Positions 9,534 through 18,973 of a stretch of 44,234 bases of DNA are shown here, one piece after another. The stretch lies in NCBI GenBank assembly GCA_947477755.1, contig CANJVS010000002.1, forward strand, positions 1-44,234, in the 5' to 3' direction. The notes under the pieces are model-generated. The model searched no databases. It was not told the DNA's origin and saw only the letters and a list, made by a program, of their open reading frames with translations. Made by a program: the position numbers and the translations under genes. The number at the start of each line of letters is the position of its first letter. Position 1 is the first letter of the stretch. The DNA comes from Verrucomicrobiaceae bacterium. GTDB taxonomy: Bacteria; Verrucomicrobiota; Verrucomicrobiia; Verrucomicrobiales; Verrucomicrobiaceae.

Positions 9534-10274
9534 TCAGGCCGGCAACTTCCCTGAAGCTCTGGCGGCTCGGATTTTCAGTATATCCAAAGCCATGAGCCAG
9601 GAATCACGCAGCAAACGCACTTTGCCGCCGGGGGTTTCATGCCAGTCAATCGGCACCTCCTGGATGTGACAGCCTGTGTCCAGTAGCGCCACCATCAGCT
9701 CCACATCAAAGGCAAATCCATGCACTCTCAGCCGGTTTGAGATCTGTGCATAGGCCGCGCGCGGCACCATCTTCAGGCCGCATTGCGAGTCATAAACTGG
9801 AATGTCCAGGATTTCCGAAACCAGCGTGGCATAGATCCGCCCCAGCAGGTGCCGCTTGAACAGGCGATCCACCTGCCGCCCAAGCATCTTCACGCGTGAG
9901 GCAAAAATGGCCGTGTTGCCGTTCGTCATCTTGAGCAGGCGTGCCACTTCAGACGCGGAGCATGAACCATCCGCATCCACAAACGCCAGCCAGTCTGCTC
10001 CGCCATGCTCCGCCCAGCCTGCATACACCGCCCCGCCTTTGCCGAGGTTCCTCGGCAGCACTTTCAGTGGCAGCAGGCAGCCATACTTCCCCCGCAAGTC
10101 TTCAACGATGTCGCTCATACGGTGCACCTCATCAGCATCCGAGCCATCTTCGACAACCAGCACCCGCACGCCCCCCATCGCCTGCATGGTTTGGCAGAGT
10201 TCAGGCAAAAAGCCTCCAATACGTCCACTCTCGCGGAAGCACGGCACCACCAGATGGATGCTTTCAGTGGTCAT
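9534..10274 (-). CDS. GT2 glycosyltransferase, dolichyl-phosphate mannose synthase-like
   Basis: HLVVPCFRESGRI, VEDGSDAD, NLGKGGAVYAGW, FVDADGSCSASEV, YDSQCGLKMVPR. Confidence 0.88.
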   Translation of the reverse strand: MTTESIHLVVPCFRESGRIGGFLPELCQTMQAMGGVRVLVVEDGSDADEVHRMSDIVEDLRGKYGCLLPLKVLPRNLGKGGAVYAGWAEHGGADWLAFVDADGSCSASEVARLLKMTNGNTAIFASRVKMLGRQVDRLFKRHLLGRIYATLVSEILDIPVYDSQCGLKMVPRAAYAQISNRLRVHGFAFDVELMVALLDTGCHIQEVPIDWHETPGGKVRLLRDSWLMALDILKIRAARASGKLPA

Positions 10275-11034
10275 CCTTCAGTCTTTTTTCAATGAGACGC
10301 AGCGCCAGCAGCATCTCTGCGAGCAGCCGTTGCAGCGCGTAGTGCCAGCCGCGCCAGCCATCCCAAAGAGTGCCTTTGATCAGCAGGGTGTAGATGAGGC
10401 TTGCCGGAATGGCCATCCACATGGTTAGGCGAAGCTTGTCCTGCAGGCGCAGTTTGGTGGGATCGGTGGCCGATAGTTTTTGGGCTTCCAGGAGCGCATA
10501 CTTGTCCTGTGAAGACAACCAGCGTGTCAGGGGTTTGCGGTCATCATGATCGATGCGTGTCTGCAAATGGCCCAGCATCCCCGGCACATTCAGAACCTGT
10601 GTGTGACCGTCCTCAACATAGGTGCAGCGGCTTTTTTGAAACAGCACCGCTCGCGGCGGATACAATGACGCACGCAGCGCCTTGCTGAAGACGAGATAGC
10701 GGAATGCGGCATCATAGGCGTCAGCATCTCCCGGCAAACCTGACAACTCCTCTTCAAATCCGGAACCGAGAACATAGTCTGCATCCAGCGCCAGCACCCA
10801 CGTCGTTGCCACCAGATCCACGCCGTGATTCCATTGCGTCGTGTGATCATCAAAGACACGCGTTTCTAACCGAACGTTTGGAAAACTCGTCGCGATTTGC
10901 TGCGTGGCATCGGTGCTGCCACTGTCCAGGACCACAATTTCAGTGGCCCACTGGAGGCGTTTCAGCGTCCGTTCCAGATTCGGCGCCTCATTGAAAGTGA
11001 GCACCAGAGGGGTGATGTCTTGGAGGCTCAGCAT
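10264..11034 (-). CDS. GT2 glycosyltransferase, WaaE/LgtF-like
   Basis: PLVLTFNEAPNLERTLKRLQWATEIVVLDSGSTDATQQIA, TTQWNHGVDLVATTWVLALDADYVL; short overlap with next gene. Confidence 0.88.
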   Translation of the reverse strand: MLSLQDITPLVLTFNEAPNLERTLKRLQWATEIVVLDSGSTDATQQIATSFPNVRLETRVFDDHTTQWNHGVDLVATTWVLALDADYVLGSGFEEELSGLPGDADAYDAAFRYLVFSKALRASLYPPRAVLFQKSRCTYVEDGHTQVLNVPGMLGHLQTRIDHDDRKPLTRWLSSQDKYALLEAQKLSATDPTKLRLQDKLRLTMWMAIPASLIYTLLIKGTLWDGWRGWHYALQRLLAEMLLALRLIEKRLKDDH

Positions 11035-12197
11035 GACGCGATTTTTGATAACACCGTTTGGTAGAGTTCTGTCAGTTTACGGCTCATGGCAGCAAGTGAA
11101 TACTGCTCTTGAGCACATTGTCTGGCAGTATTGCCGAGTCGTTTGCGTTCCACCGGATCTGCGAGCAGGCGGGTTATTGCCGCAGCCAGTGCTTGAGGAT
11201 CCGTCGGTGTGAGCAGCACTGCGCTGGCTGATTCCGCGGCCAGGGCGACTCCGCTCGTGCTGATGCAGGGAAGACCGGAAGCCATGGCCTCCAGCAGGGC
11301 AATGCCAAAATTTTCCGACTCGGACGGCAATACAAAAATCGTGGCTGCGGCAAGTGCAGCCAGCTTTGTTTGACCTGATAAGTAGCCGGCCCAGACCACA
11401 CGGCCCGCCAGATCGGGTTGATGAGTCCGCTCTTCGAGACCTTGCACATACTCTTCCTCGCCACTGCCGGCGATGACCAGACAGGCAGGTGCCGCTACGC
11501 GGGCAAATGCTTCCAGTAAAAGCTCCACATTCTTTTTCCGGTCGAGCCGCGAGAGAAACAACACGATGGGCCGGCCTGCGATCAGTGGGTGCTGCTCCAG
11601 AAACAGGGTGGCATTTGGCAGGCGATCAAAGGGCAGGAGATCAATCCCCAGTGGCACCACCGCTGGAAAGGCCTTGAGGCAGAGCCGCGCGGCGTCATCC
11701 CGTTCTTGATTGCTGGTGTAGTGCATGGCCGAGGCAAGGTTCAGCACCGGCCTGTCGAGCAGACGAAAGGACCAGGCCTTGATCCAGCGCCGACGATTGT
11801 TCATACCCCAGCTGTTGAGCACCCCAAGCGGCCGCACGATGAAGGGCACGCCGCGCAGGGATGCCGACCAGCCTGCGGCCAGCGTGCTGAACGAGAAAAC
11901 CGTGTGAACATGCACCAGGTCGTAATCGCCCGCATGCCTCATCAACCAAAGGAACATGGGCAGTGACACTTTGTAAAACTCGGTCTGCTTCGGAAAATAA
12001 AACACACGAAAACCATCCCGCTCTTGAGGCCCTCCATGCGCGACACCGGACAATCTCCGGCCCATGCCATCATCATCCGTGGTCGCGACATCGATTTGGA
12101 TGCCCCGTTCTGCCAGAGATTTTGCCATCGCCGGCAGCGCCATGCTTGGCCCGCCCTGAGTGGGGGACAGCGATGGAATGACGTGGAGGATTTTCAC
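11028..12197 (-). CDS. GT4 glycosyltransferase
   Basis: MKILHVIPSLSPTQGGPSMALPAMAKSLAERGI; VLFLSRLDRKKNVELLLEAF; VLPSESENFGIALLEAMASGLPCIST. Confidence 0.93.
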   Translation of the reverse strand: MKILHVIPSLSPTQGGPSMALPAMAKSLAERGIQIDVATTDDDGMGRRLSGVAHGGPQERDGFRVFYFPKQTEFYKVSLPMFLWLMRHAGDYDLVHVHTVFSFSTLAAGWSASLRGVPFIVRPLGVLNSWGMNNRRRWIKAWSFRLLDRPVLNLASAMHYTSNQERDDAARLCLKAFPAVVPLGIDLLPFDRLPNATLFLEQHPLIAGRPIVLFLSRLDRKKNVELLLEAFARVAAPACLVIAGSGEEEYVQGLEERTHQPDLAGRVVWAGYLSGQTKLAALAAATIFVLPSESENFGIALLEAMASGLPCISTSGVALAAESASAVLLTPTDPQALAAAITRLLADPVERKRLGNTARQCAQEQYSLAAMSRKLTELYQTVLSKIASC

Positions 12198-12198
12198 A

Positions 12199-12236
12199 AA
12201 CCGGAAAGGAGAAAGCAGAAAGATGAAATCGAATGG
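12199..12236. repeat. Degenerate heptamer tract (R1): ACCGGAA|AGGAGAA|AGCAGAA|AGATGAA|ATCGAAT
   Basis: 7-bp phasing read directly; contains GAAAGCAGAAA shared with other tracts. Confidence 0.6.
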
Positions 12237-13991
12237 CTAACGGTGTTCGAGCCAGCGTTCGAGCATGAATACAGCCCAGCGTTGATACCACGTGGGTTTA
12301 GCGTCGGGAATGCGGGACGTGGCGTCCGCAAAGTCAGTGCCCCATTCGGCGCTCAGCCATTTTTCATACGGGAAGAGAAAGCCGCGTTTGGCCTGGTTCG
12401 TCACCCAGGCCGGCAACTCTGGAACCGCCTCGATCAGCAATTGTTTGCCAGCACGCAGACGCAGCGCAGCGGGAATGCGTGACACTGTTTCAAATAGAAT
12501 TCGATCCACCAGGGGAACACGCAGTTCGAGCCCATGAGCCATGCTCATCACATCGCTGTCTTTGAGGAGTTGGTTGCGCATGTACAGACTCAGCTCACAG
12601 GCGCTGATCTGGTCGAGCACATCGCCATCAGGCAGCGCAATGTCTGGTGCGGCATCCACCGCACTCACATCACATCCCGCGTAGCGTGCCGCCAGGGTCC
12701 GTGCATCCCGGCGCGTAAACAGCCCGCGGAAAGTCCGCCAGGAATGAAGCAGCGTCGGTTCCTGCTGGAGCAGGCTGCCGACGCGGCGCAGCGGCAGGCT
12801 CGGCATGAAGCGCTCCATGGCTGAGCCAAGCGCCGGGACGTGGCTTGCAAGGCGTGCCATCTGCGCCAAATGCGGCACTTTTTGAAAGCTTGGATAGCCA
12901 CCAAACAACTCATCTCCGCCCAGTCCGGACAGCACCACTTTCATTCCCTGCTGTCTGGCAAATCCAGCCACGGTGAAGGTGTTGAAGCCATCAATGCTCG
13001 GCTGGTCCATGTGCGCGAGAAAGTGCTGGAAGCTTTCGGCGGCCAGCCTGGCATTCAGTTTCAGTTCATGGTGCCGGGTGCCGAAATGCTGCGCCGTGCG
13101 CGCCGCCAAGCTGCTCTCATCCAGGCCCGCGTCGTCCACGCCGATGGAAAAGGAGCTGAGTTCACTCTGCCCAGTCTCTTTAGCCAGGGCCAGCAAAGCG
13201 GTCGAATCAATGCCGCCACTCAGAAAGATCCCAACAGGCACATCACTGACAAAATGGTGCCGCACCGAATCCAGCAGTGCAGAGCGCGTGAGATTGACCG
13301 CTTCCTGCGGACTTGTTTCCCCCGGCTCAAACTGCAGTGTCCAGTAGGGACGCTCTTCAACGTGTCCAGCCTTCCAGAACAATTGATGTCCAGCGGGAAG
13401 ACAGCGCACCTCTTTGAGCAGGGTGCGGGGCTCAGCCACACTGCCTGTTTCAAAGAACCCCATCAGCGCAGCGGGATCGAGCTGCGTTCCTGCCTGCCCG
13501 GTCTTTTGCAACACCTTCAATTCCGAGGCAAAAGACAAACGGCCGCCACCAGTCGTGTAATAGAGAGGCTTGATGCCAAAGGGATCGCGCGCCAGGAAGG
13601 CACGCTGTTCACGGGCATCCCAGATGGCGAAGGCAAACATGCCGCGCAGTTTCCCCACCATCTCCGGTCCCTCTTTCTGGTAGAGACGCAGCAGGACTTC
13701 CGTGTCTGAATGGCTGCGAAAAATAACACCATCGCGTTCCAGACTGGCGCGTAGTTCACGGAAATTGTAGATCTCTCCATTGAAGACGATGCTCAGCGCC
13801 GATTCCGGACAGTGCATGGGCTGACGCCCGTCTTCAGAGAGGTCAATGATGGCCAGGCGCGTGTGAACCAGCGTCACCCCGTCCGCCTCCCAGATCCCAT
13901 GCCCATCAGGTCCACGATGCCTGAGCGCCACCAGTGCCTGCACTGCGAAATCAGGGCTTTTCCTGCCGAACTGTCCTGCTATGCCACACAT
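12237..13991 (-). CDS. asnB: Asparagine synthase (glutamine-hydrolysing)-family amidotransferase
   Basis: MCGIAGQFG (Cys2), RHRGPDGHG, FNGEIYNFRELR, LSGGIDSTALLAL PPi loop, GLGGDELFGGYPSF. Confidence 0.95.
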   Translation of the reverse strand: MCGIAGQFGRKSPDFAVQALVALRHRGPDGHGIWEADGVTLVHTRLAIIDLSEDGRQPMHCPESALSIVFNGEIYNFRELRASLERDGVIFRSHSDTEVLLRLYQKEGPEMVGKLRGMFAFAIWDAREQRAFLARDPFGIKPLYYTTGGGRLSFASELKVLQKTGQAGTQLDPAALMGFFETGSVAEPRTLLKEVRCLPAGHQLFWKAGHVEERPYWTLQFEPGETSPQEAVNLTRSALLDSVRHHFVSDVPVGIFLSGGIDSTALLALAKETGQSELSSFSIGVDDAGLDESSLAARTAQHFGTRHHELKLNARLAAESFQHFLAHMDQPSIDGFNTFTVAGFARQQGMKVVLSGLGGDELFGGYPSFQKVPHLAQMARLASHVPALGSAMERFMPSLPLRRVGSLLQQEPTLLHSWRTFRGLFTRRDARTLAARYAGCDVSAVDAAPDIALPDGDVLDQISACELSLYMRNQLLKDSDVMSMAHGLELRVPLVDRILFETVSRIPAALRLRAGKQLLIEAVPELPAWVTNQAKRGFLFPYEKWLSAEWGTDFADATSRIPDAKPTWYQRWAVFMLERWLEHR

Positions 13992-14037
13992 GAGACGCTT
14001 CCTAGCCTAACTAAATCGACTGCTAAAGTCCGCTTTT

Positions 14038-14955
14038 CTAAACTTTACGCAGTGTGGTGATCAGGAACGAGCCCTGCTTGCAGGTATTGGTGATGAATCT
14101 GCACAAGGCGTTCGGAGTCAGACTCATCACCCAATCTTTGAATCTGGAAGGAGGGAGAGGAAAGACTTCCGATTTCTGACCTTTGATTTTGATTTCTTCG
14201 AGCACAAAGCCTTTGGATGCCACCAGATCAGACCATTCCTGTTTCGTGTAAAACCGGGCAATGGCGCCATCGGTGTGAAGTTGCACCAGTTCATGCAGTG
14301 AACTGGTCTTGAGGAATCCGCCTTTTAGAATGCCGCGGAACAGGCCCGTGAAGATGTAGTAATAAAGAAAACTGCGGTAATAGACCATGACGGTGGCCTT
14401 GCCGCCCGGGCGGAGCACACGGTTCATTTCCGCCAGAATCTGCCCCGTATTCGCGGAGTGATGGATGACTCCCCAGGTCCAGATGAAATCAAAGGAGGCA
14501 TCGGGGAAATCCAGTTTTTCGGCGTCCATCTGACGAATCGTCCCCTTGAGACCAAAGGCCTCGAATCGCTTCGTGGTGCTCTGCACGGCATACTCGGTCA
14601 GGTCGATTCCAGTGTAGCTCTTGCAGTGTGGCGCGATGAGTTGGGCATGGCTGCCATTGCCGACGCCGATCTCGAGCACATCCATCTGTGGCAGTTTGGC
14701 AAAGGGAATGATCTCATCGAAAGGGCGTTCTTTCGGGGGCATGTAACGCGAGGAATCAAAGAAAAACCGGCAGTCAATCTCCTCGTAAAACTCGCGTGAA
14801 AACTCAGCCGCAGGGATGCGGTCCCCCCAGTCATAGCGCATGGGATTATTTTGCCACCACGAGCGATTTTGTGCCTGCCATTCGCCCTGCTTTTGCGCGT
14901 CAGGCAGTTCAGTCGGAGAAGAGAAGCCCGGAGGCAATTTTTGATTGGTGTCCAT
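14038..14955 (-). CDS. Class I SAM-dependent methyltransferase
   Basis: VLEIGVGNGSHAQLIAPHCKSYTGIDLTEYAV ... DASFDFIWTWGVIHHSANTGQILAEMNRVLRPGGKATVMVY. Confidence 0.9.
   Translation of the reverse strand: MDTNQKLPPGFSSPTELPDAQKQGEWQAQNRSWWQNNPMRYDWGDRIPAAEFSREFYEEIDCRFFFDSSRYMPPKERPFDEIIPFAKLPQMDVLEIGVGNGSHAQLIAPHCKSYTGIDLTEYAVQSTTKRFEAFGLKGTIRQMDAEKLDFPDASFDFIWTWGVIHHSANTGQILAEMNRVLRPGGKATVMVYYRSFLYYYIFTGLFRGILKGGFLKTSSLHELVQLHTDGAIARFYTKQEWSDLVASKGFVLEEIKIKGQKSEVFPLPPSRFKDWVMSLTPNALCRFITNTCKQGSFLITTLRKV
14163..14198. repeat. Short heptamer-like tract (R2) inside the methyltransferase CDS encoding EIKIKGQKSEV
   Basis: Minus strand GAAATCAAAATCAAAGGTCAGAAATCGGAAGTC; approx. 7-bp phasing (TCAAAAx/TCAAAGG/TCAGAAA/TCGGAAG). 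Confidence 0.45.
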
Positions 14956-14977
14956 GAGTTTAAAGATTGGCGTAATT

Positions 14978-16081
14978 TTATATCGACGGCGCTTGGAGCA
15001 TCCGTGTCCTGGCGATCACTATTTGGCATGCGCTCAGGACTTGATCGACTTCGATTCCTGTGAGGCATTCATGGCTTCGATTGCATACTTGCAGCAGGCA
15101 TCCGGCGCATGGGACTTCATGCCTGATGACTTGATGACCATCCCCGTAAGGGAACCATCTTCCCGGCCAGTCGAGAGCTGAAAAAATCCCGACACAGGGT
15201 GTTTCCATGGCCGCAGCCAGATGCATGACTCCAGTGTCATTGCCCAGATAAAAAATCGCGTTCTTTAGCAGTGCGGCGGATTCTCGAACAGTCAGGTCGC
15301 CGGCGGCACACAGCCCCTTTCCCCATTGGGCGAGCAACTGGTGGCCCAGTTCCCGATCCTCACTCCCGCCAAAGATGACCGGTAGCAGGCCGTGCTCTTC
15401 GATGAGTTTCTTTCCGACCGCCATATACCGCTCTGATGGCCATTGCTTCGATGACCACTTTGATCCAGCACAGACAGCGAACCAGCCACGCGGGGAGAGG
15501 GATGAACCTTGATGATTTACCCACCAAGCATCTGCCTGGGCTTGTTCGTTGGTGGTGATCCCCATGTCCATGCAGCCCGTGCCCGGTTTGATTTCAGGCA
15601 ACCCGCTCGCGGCCAGTCGTTTCAACAATGCATCTGCCTCATGCATGACCGGAACCAGTGAGCCATCCGCAGATCTGGGCAAGGGGTCTTCAGGGTACCC
15701 GTCGAAGCCGAGAGTCTGTCTGATCCCCGCAAACCGAAAGAACCATGCATCCCGCAGGCGTTGTTTTGGGCTTCGAATCGTCGGCAGAAGGTAGGCCACG
15801 GCGTCAAACTTCATCCTCCGCAGGGTCAGGATCGTTAGGAACAGCGACAGCAACCGACCCAGAGATGAGCCGCCACGATACTTGATGTAACGCTGCACCA
15901 GTCCCTCGGGTGGCAGCACCTGTTCTGGCGGGAGTTGATTTCCATGCTGCGGGATCTCGCTGAGCAGCGTGAACTGGGCGTCTTTGAAATGTTCGCGAAG
16001 CAGCCAGAGGCTGGGAAGCGCTGCGATCGTGTCGCCAATCTGTCCGAAGCGGTAGATCAACAGGCGATGGATGTCAGGCAT
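14978..16081 (-). CDS. GT9 (heptosyltransferase-family) glycosyltransferase
   Basis: LLIYRFGQIGDTIAALPSLWLLREHF; VCAGSKWSSKQWPSERYMAVGKKLIEE; YLGNDTGVMHLAAAMETPCVGIFSA. Confidence 0.92.
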   Translation of the reverse strand: MPDIHRLLIYRFGQIGDTIAALPSLWLLREHFKDAQFTLLSEIPQHGNQLPPEQVLPPEGLVQRYIKYRGGSSLGRLLSLFLTILTLRRMKFDAVAYLLPTIRSPKQRLRDAWFFRFAGIRQTLGFDGYPEDPLPRSADGSLVPVMHEADALLKRLAASGLPEIKPGTGCMDMGITTNEQAQADAWWVNHQGSSLSPRGWFAVCAGSKWSSKQWPSERYMAVGKKLIEEHGLLPVIFGGSEDRELGHQLLAQWGKGLCAAGDLTVRESAALLKNAIFYLGNDTGVMHLAAAMETPCVGIFSALDWPGRWFPYGDGHQVIRHEVPCAGCLLQVCNRSHECLTGIEVDQVLSACQIVIARTRMLQAPSI

Positions 16082-16141
16082 GATACGCAGGGGATCTGGA
16101 TCAAATCAGCGGCAATCTGCCAATGGTGAATCCCTTGAGGA

Positions 16142-17644
16142 TCATTCCTTCATCAGCCAGCGCATCAGACTGGTCCCGAAGAAAGAATTCATAGCCCAGT
16201 AGGCAAGGCTGAGGGTAACTAATGAGCCAATAATCTTCACATTAGATGCCTCAAAAGAAAGCACATTGGCAAATAAAATGGCAGTACCAATAGCGACTCC
16301 GAGGAGAGTTGAGTTTTTGTTGCGGCAACACACCCTGTAAATGCTGCCCATCAACAATCCCAGAGCACAGATGGGCAGGTACATCCCGAGGCTGCCAAAA
16401 TCCGCGTAACTCTCCGCCATGTAGCCGATGCCGATCGAGGTTCCTGATTCCATCCCTGCAAGCCTCATGCCAGTGAAGCGTCGGGCACGGGCGGAGTCGT
16501 CCAGAACTTTTTTGTCCGGAAAGAGGATTCGGGGCGTCAACACATGCGTGACGGCTCCCAGCCAAAGCTCCCCATCGGAATGCGACTCGGCGGCAGGAAC
16601 ATGGCTGAGAACAGAACCAAAAAAGCCAATGTAAGACACACGAGCGACGGTGGACTTGAATCCCTCCTCCATCTTTTGTGCATCCATGCGGGAAATGAGC
16701 ATCCTGATGACCTCCAATTTGTCCATGGTGGTTGCGCCACCTTTTTGGCGCCATTGATGCTGCAGATAGTTTCGATAGTCCACCTTGATCACGGACCAGA
16801 ATAATGAGGCAAAGAACCCCAAGGTAATGAAAGCCAGGGCAAGACCACGAATCCGGAGATTCATGCCTCTGGGGAGCCCGACCACCACAATGAGGAGCAT
16901 CATGATGCCTTCCTTAAAGCTGCCAAAGTAACCCGTGAAGCCGCTCAAAAACTCCAGCAGGACAGCGGTCAGGAGGAATCGATAACCTTCATCCCTGACC
17001 AGGACACGATAGGCCAGTAGGTAGAAAAACACCCATTTGATGGTTCCAATAGGTGTTGCGAACTGACGCAAGCTCCCAAATTTCCAGGCAATGGCCATAA
17101 CGGATGAGGCGAGAACGAACGCAATCAACCAAATCACAAATAAACGACCAAGTGGTATCTTCTCCAGTTTGTTTTCCATCTTGGCCGCTATAACAGCTCC
17201 ACGTCCGACCGAGTCGAGTGCTGATCTCATGCCGACCGCCAAGACCATGATCCCGCCGAGACTGAGCCAGGTGGCCCTTTCCAATTCGGGAAAGTCGATC
17301 ACCTTTTCCAGCGGCGTGCTGTAAACGTCAGCATAAAAAACCAATGCCACAACCTGCAACCACTGCATGGCACAGCAGGCGAGGAGAATGGGGGATTCAC
17401 CTTTGATGAACAGCAGGCTGGCCATGATCGGCAGAGAAAGGCAGCAGGCTGCGGTCAGCAGGGGGTAGATGCTCATCCCTCCCCACAAAGCTCCAGCGAA
17501 TGCGACGATCCATACCCAAAGGGGAAGAGGTTGAATCAGTCCAGAGGCACGGGGGCGGATCAGGGGGCCATGATCCCCTCCCCGCATGGGCAGGCGTGTC
17601 ATTCCCGGACGTGGGGAATTGGTTTCACGAAGTTGACCGATCAT
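16142..17644 (-). CDS. Multi-TM protein, putative Wzy-type oligosaccharide repeat-unit polymerase
   Basis: Many hydrophobic helices; GTSIGIGYMAESYADFGSLGMYLPICALGLLMG resembles Wzy C-terminal periplasmic loop + TM; location among GTs. Confidence 0.6.
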   Translation of the reverse strand: MIGQLRETNSPRPGMTRLPMRGGDHGPLIRPRASGLIQPLPLWVWIVAFAGALWGGMSIYPLLTAACCLSLPIMASLLFIKGESPILLACCAMQWLQVVALVFYADVYSTPLEKVIDFPELERATWLSLGGIMVLAVGMRSALDSVGRGAVIAAKMENKLEKIPLGRLFVIWLIAFVLASSVMAIAWKFGSLRQFATPIGTIKWVFFYLLAYRVLVRDEGYRFLLTAVLLEFLSGFTGYFGSFKEGIMMLLIVVVGLPRGMNLRIRGLALAFITLGFFASLFWSVIKVDYRNYLQHQWRQKGGATTMDKLEVIRMLISRMDAQKMEEGFKSTVARVSYIGFFGSVLSHVPAAESHSDGELWLGAVTHVLTPRILFPDKKVLDDSARARRFTGMRLAGMESGTSIGIGYMAESYADFGSLGMYLPICALGLLMGSIYRVCCRNKNSTLLGVAIGTAILFANVLSFEASNVKIIGSLVTLSLAYWAMNSFFGTSLMRWLMKE

Positions 17645-17675
17645 GAGGAACGCGAATTAAATATTGGAAGGGCAA

Positions 17676-18812
17676 TCATCCCAACTTTTGGGCCTGTGAG
17701 GAAGCCATCATTTGGATGAAACCAGAGACAAACTGTTCACTGCTAAAATGCTGCAAAACGTGCGGACGGGCCGCGGCTCCGAATTGACGGCGAAGTTCTG
17801 CATAATCGAGCAATTCCCCCAATTTCGACGCCAGCGCATCCAGGTTCCCGGCTTCGACCAGAAACCCTGTGCCGCCATCCTGGATAATCTCGGACAGTCC
17901 CCCTCGGCGGAAGGCGACGACGGGCAGGCAAAAAAGGGCGGCTTCGATGGCGATGAGACCAAAGGGTTCCTCAAAACAGCTCGGAACGGCGCAGATATCA
18001 ATGTTGGAAAAGATGTGCGCTCGATCTGCGACGAAGCCATGCCAGAAAACGCGGTCAGTGATGTTCAAGACCGCCGCCTGTTGTTTCAGTCGGGTGATAT
18101 AAAGCGGTGAGCCAGAGCCAAAAAAATGCACTTCAGCCTCGGGGTGACTGCCTGCCATTTTGGCGACGGTCTCCAGCAGTAGGTGATGTCCTTTCCATTC
18201 CTCGACCTGCCCGACGATTCCAATGCGAATGCCATCGCCGTTTCGTGGAATCGGACCATTCTCGGGCGCGATGTCCTTCACCCCATTGTACACGACATGA
18301 ATCTTCTCTTCAGGAATGCCAACTCTGAGCAGTGATTGTTTCACGGAATGTGAGACCGCGACAAACCCATGCAGGCGTTTGGAAAACTGGCGGAACACCC
18401 AGCCATAATGCGCTTTGTCGGGAAGCACCTCATGAATCCAATACCAATCCCTGCGGGGGGTGAGAAGCGGAAACAGCAGCAGGAGGTGATGCCAGCTTGT
18501 GTGGATGACATGCTCCGGCTTATCCGCCCGCAGAAGGCGGCGGTAACGCTCCCAAAGCCTTGGCAACCGCAGCATTTGTAAAATCGTCATGCACAGGCAT
18601 TCCCATTGTAGCGTCGCTGAAATGGAACCCAGATCCATGAGGCCCACAGGGAAGCCAAGAGCCGTCAGCCTTTTTTGATAGGTTCCGTCGTTCCAAAAGC
18701 TGGTGACATACTGAACGACATGTCCTTCTCGGCGCAGTCCCTCACCGAGTTCAAGGGTCATGATCTCCTTGCCCGAGACATTCTCGGCACGGCTGACAAT
18801 GGCGATCCTCAT
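17676..18812 (-). CDS. GT4 glycosyltransferase (tandem paralog A); start placed at MRIAIVSRAENVSGKE
   Basis: GIVGQVEEWKGHHLLLETVAKM; VPSCFEEPFGLIAIEAALFCLPVVAFRRGGLSEII; strong colinear similarity to 18974..20128. Confidence 0.9.
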   Translation of the reverse strand: MRIAIVSRAENVSGKEIMTLELGEGLRREGHVVQYVTSFWNDGTYQKRLTALGFPVGLMDLGSISATLQWECLCMTILQMLRLPRLWERYRRLLRADKPEHVIHTSWHHLLLLFPLLTPRRDWYWIHEVLPDKAHYGWVFRQFSKRLHGFVAVSHSVKQSLLRVGIPEEKIHVVYNGVKDIAPENGPIPRNGDGIRIGIVGQVEEWKGHHLLLETVAKMAGSHPEAEVHFFGSGSPLYITRLKQQAAVLNITDRVFWHGFVADRAHIFSNIDICAVPSCFEEPFGLIAIEAALFCLPVVAFRRGGLSEIIQDGGTGFLVEAGNLDALASKLGELLDYAELRRQFGAAARPHVLQHFSSEQFVSGFIQMMASSQAQKLG

Positions 18813-18973
18813 CAGGATTGTCTCCTCCATGATTGATGGCTGCCATATGGACTGGGTCCAAAAGGCAGCAGGTGGGGCATCGCTCTGGGACGAGGGCGGT
18901 CGTGATTCATGGAATGGGGGGGCGGACAGATGCAGCAGAGCCGCGGACTTGCCAAGTCGGAGATGACGTCCGC

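Noticed and set aside
12840-13709. 289-aa plus-strand ORF
   Set aside because: Antisense to asnB with intact catalytic motifs; typical GC-rich shadow ORF.
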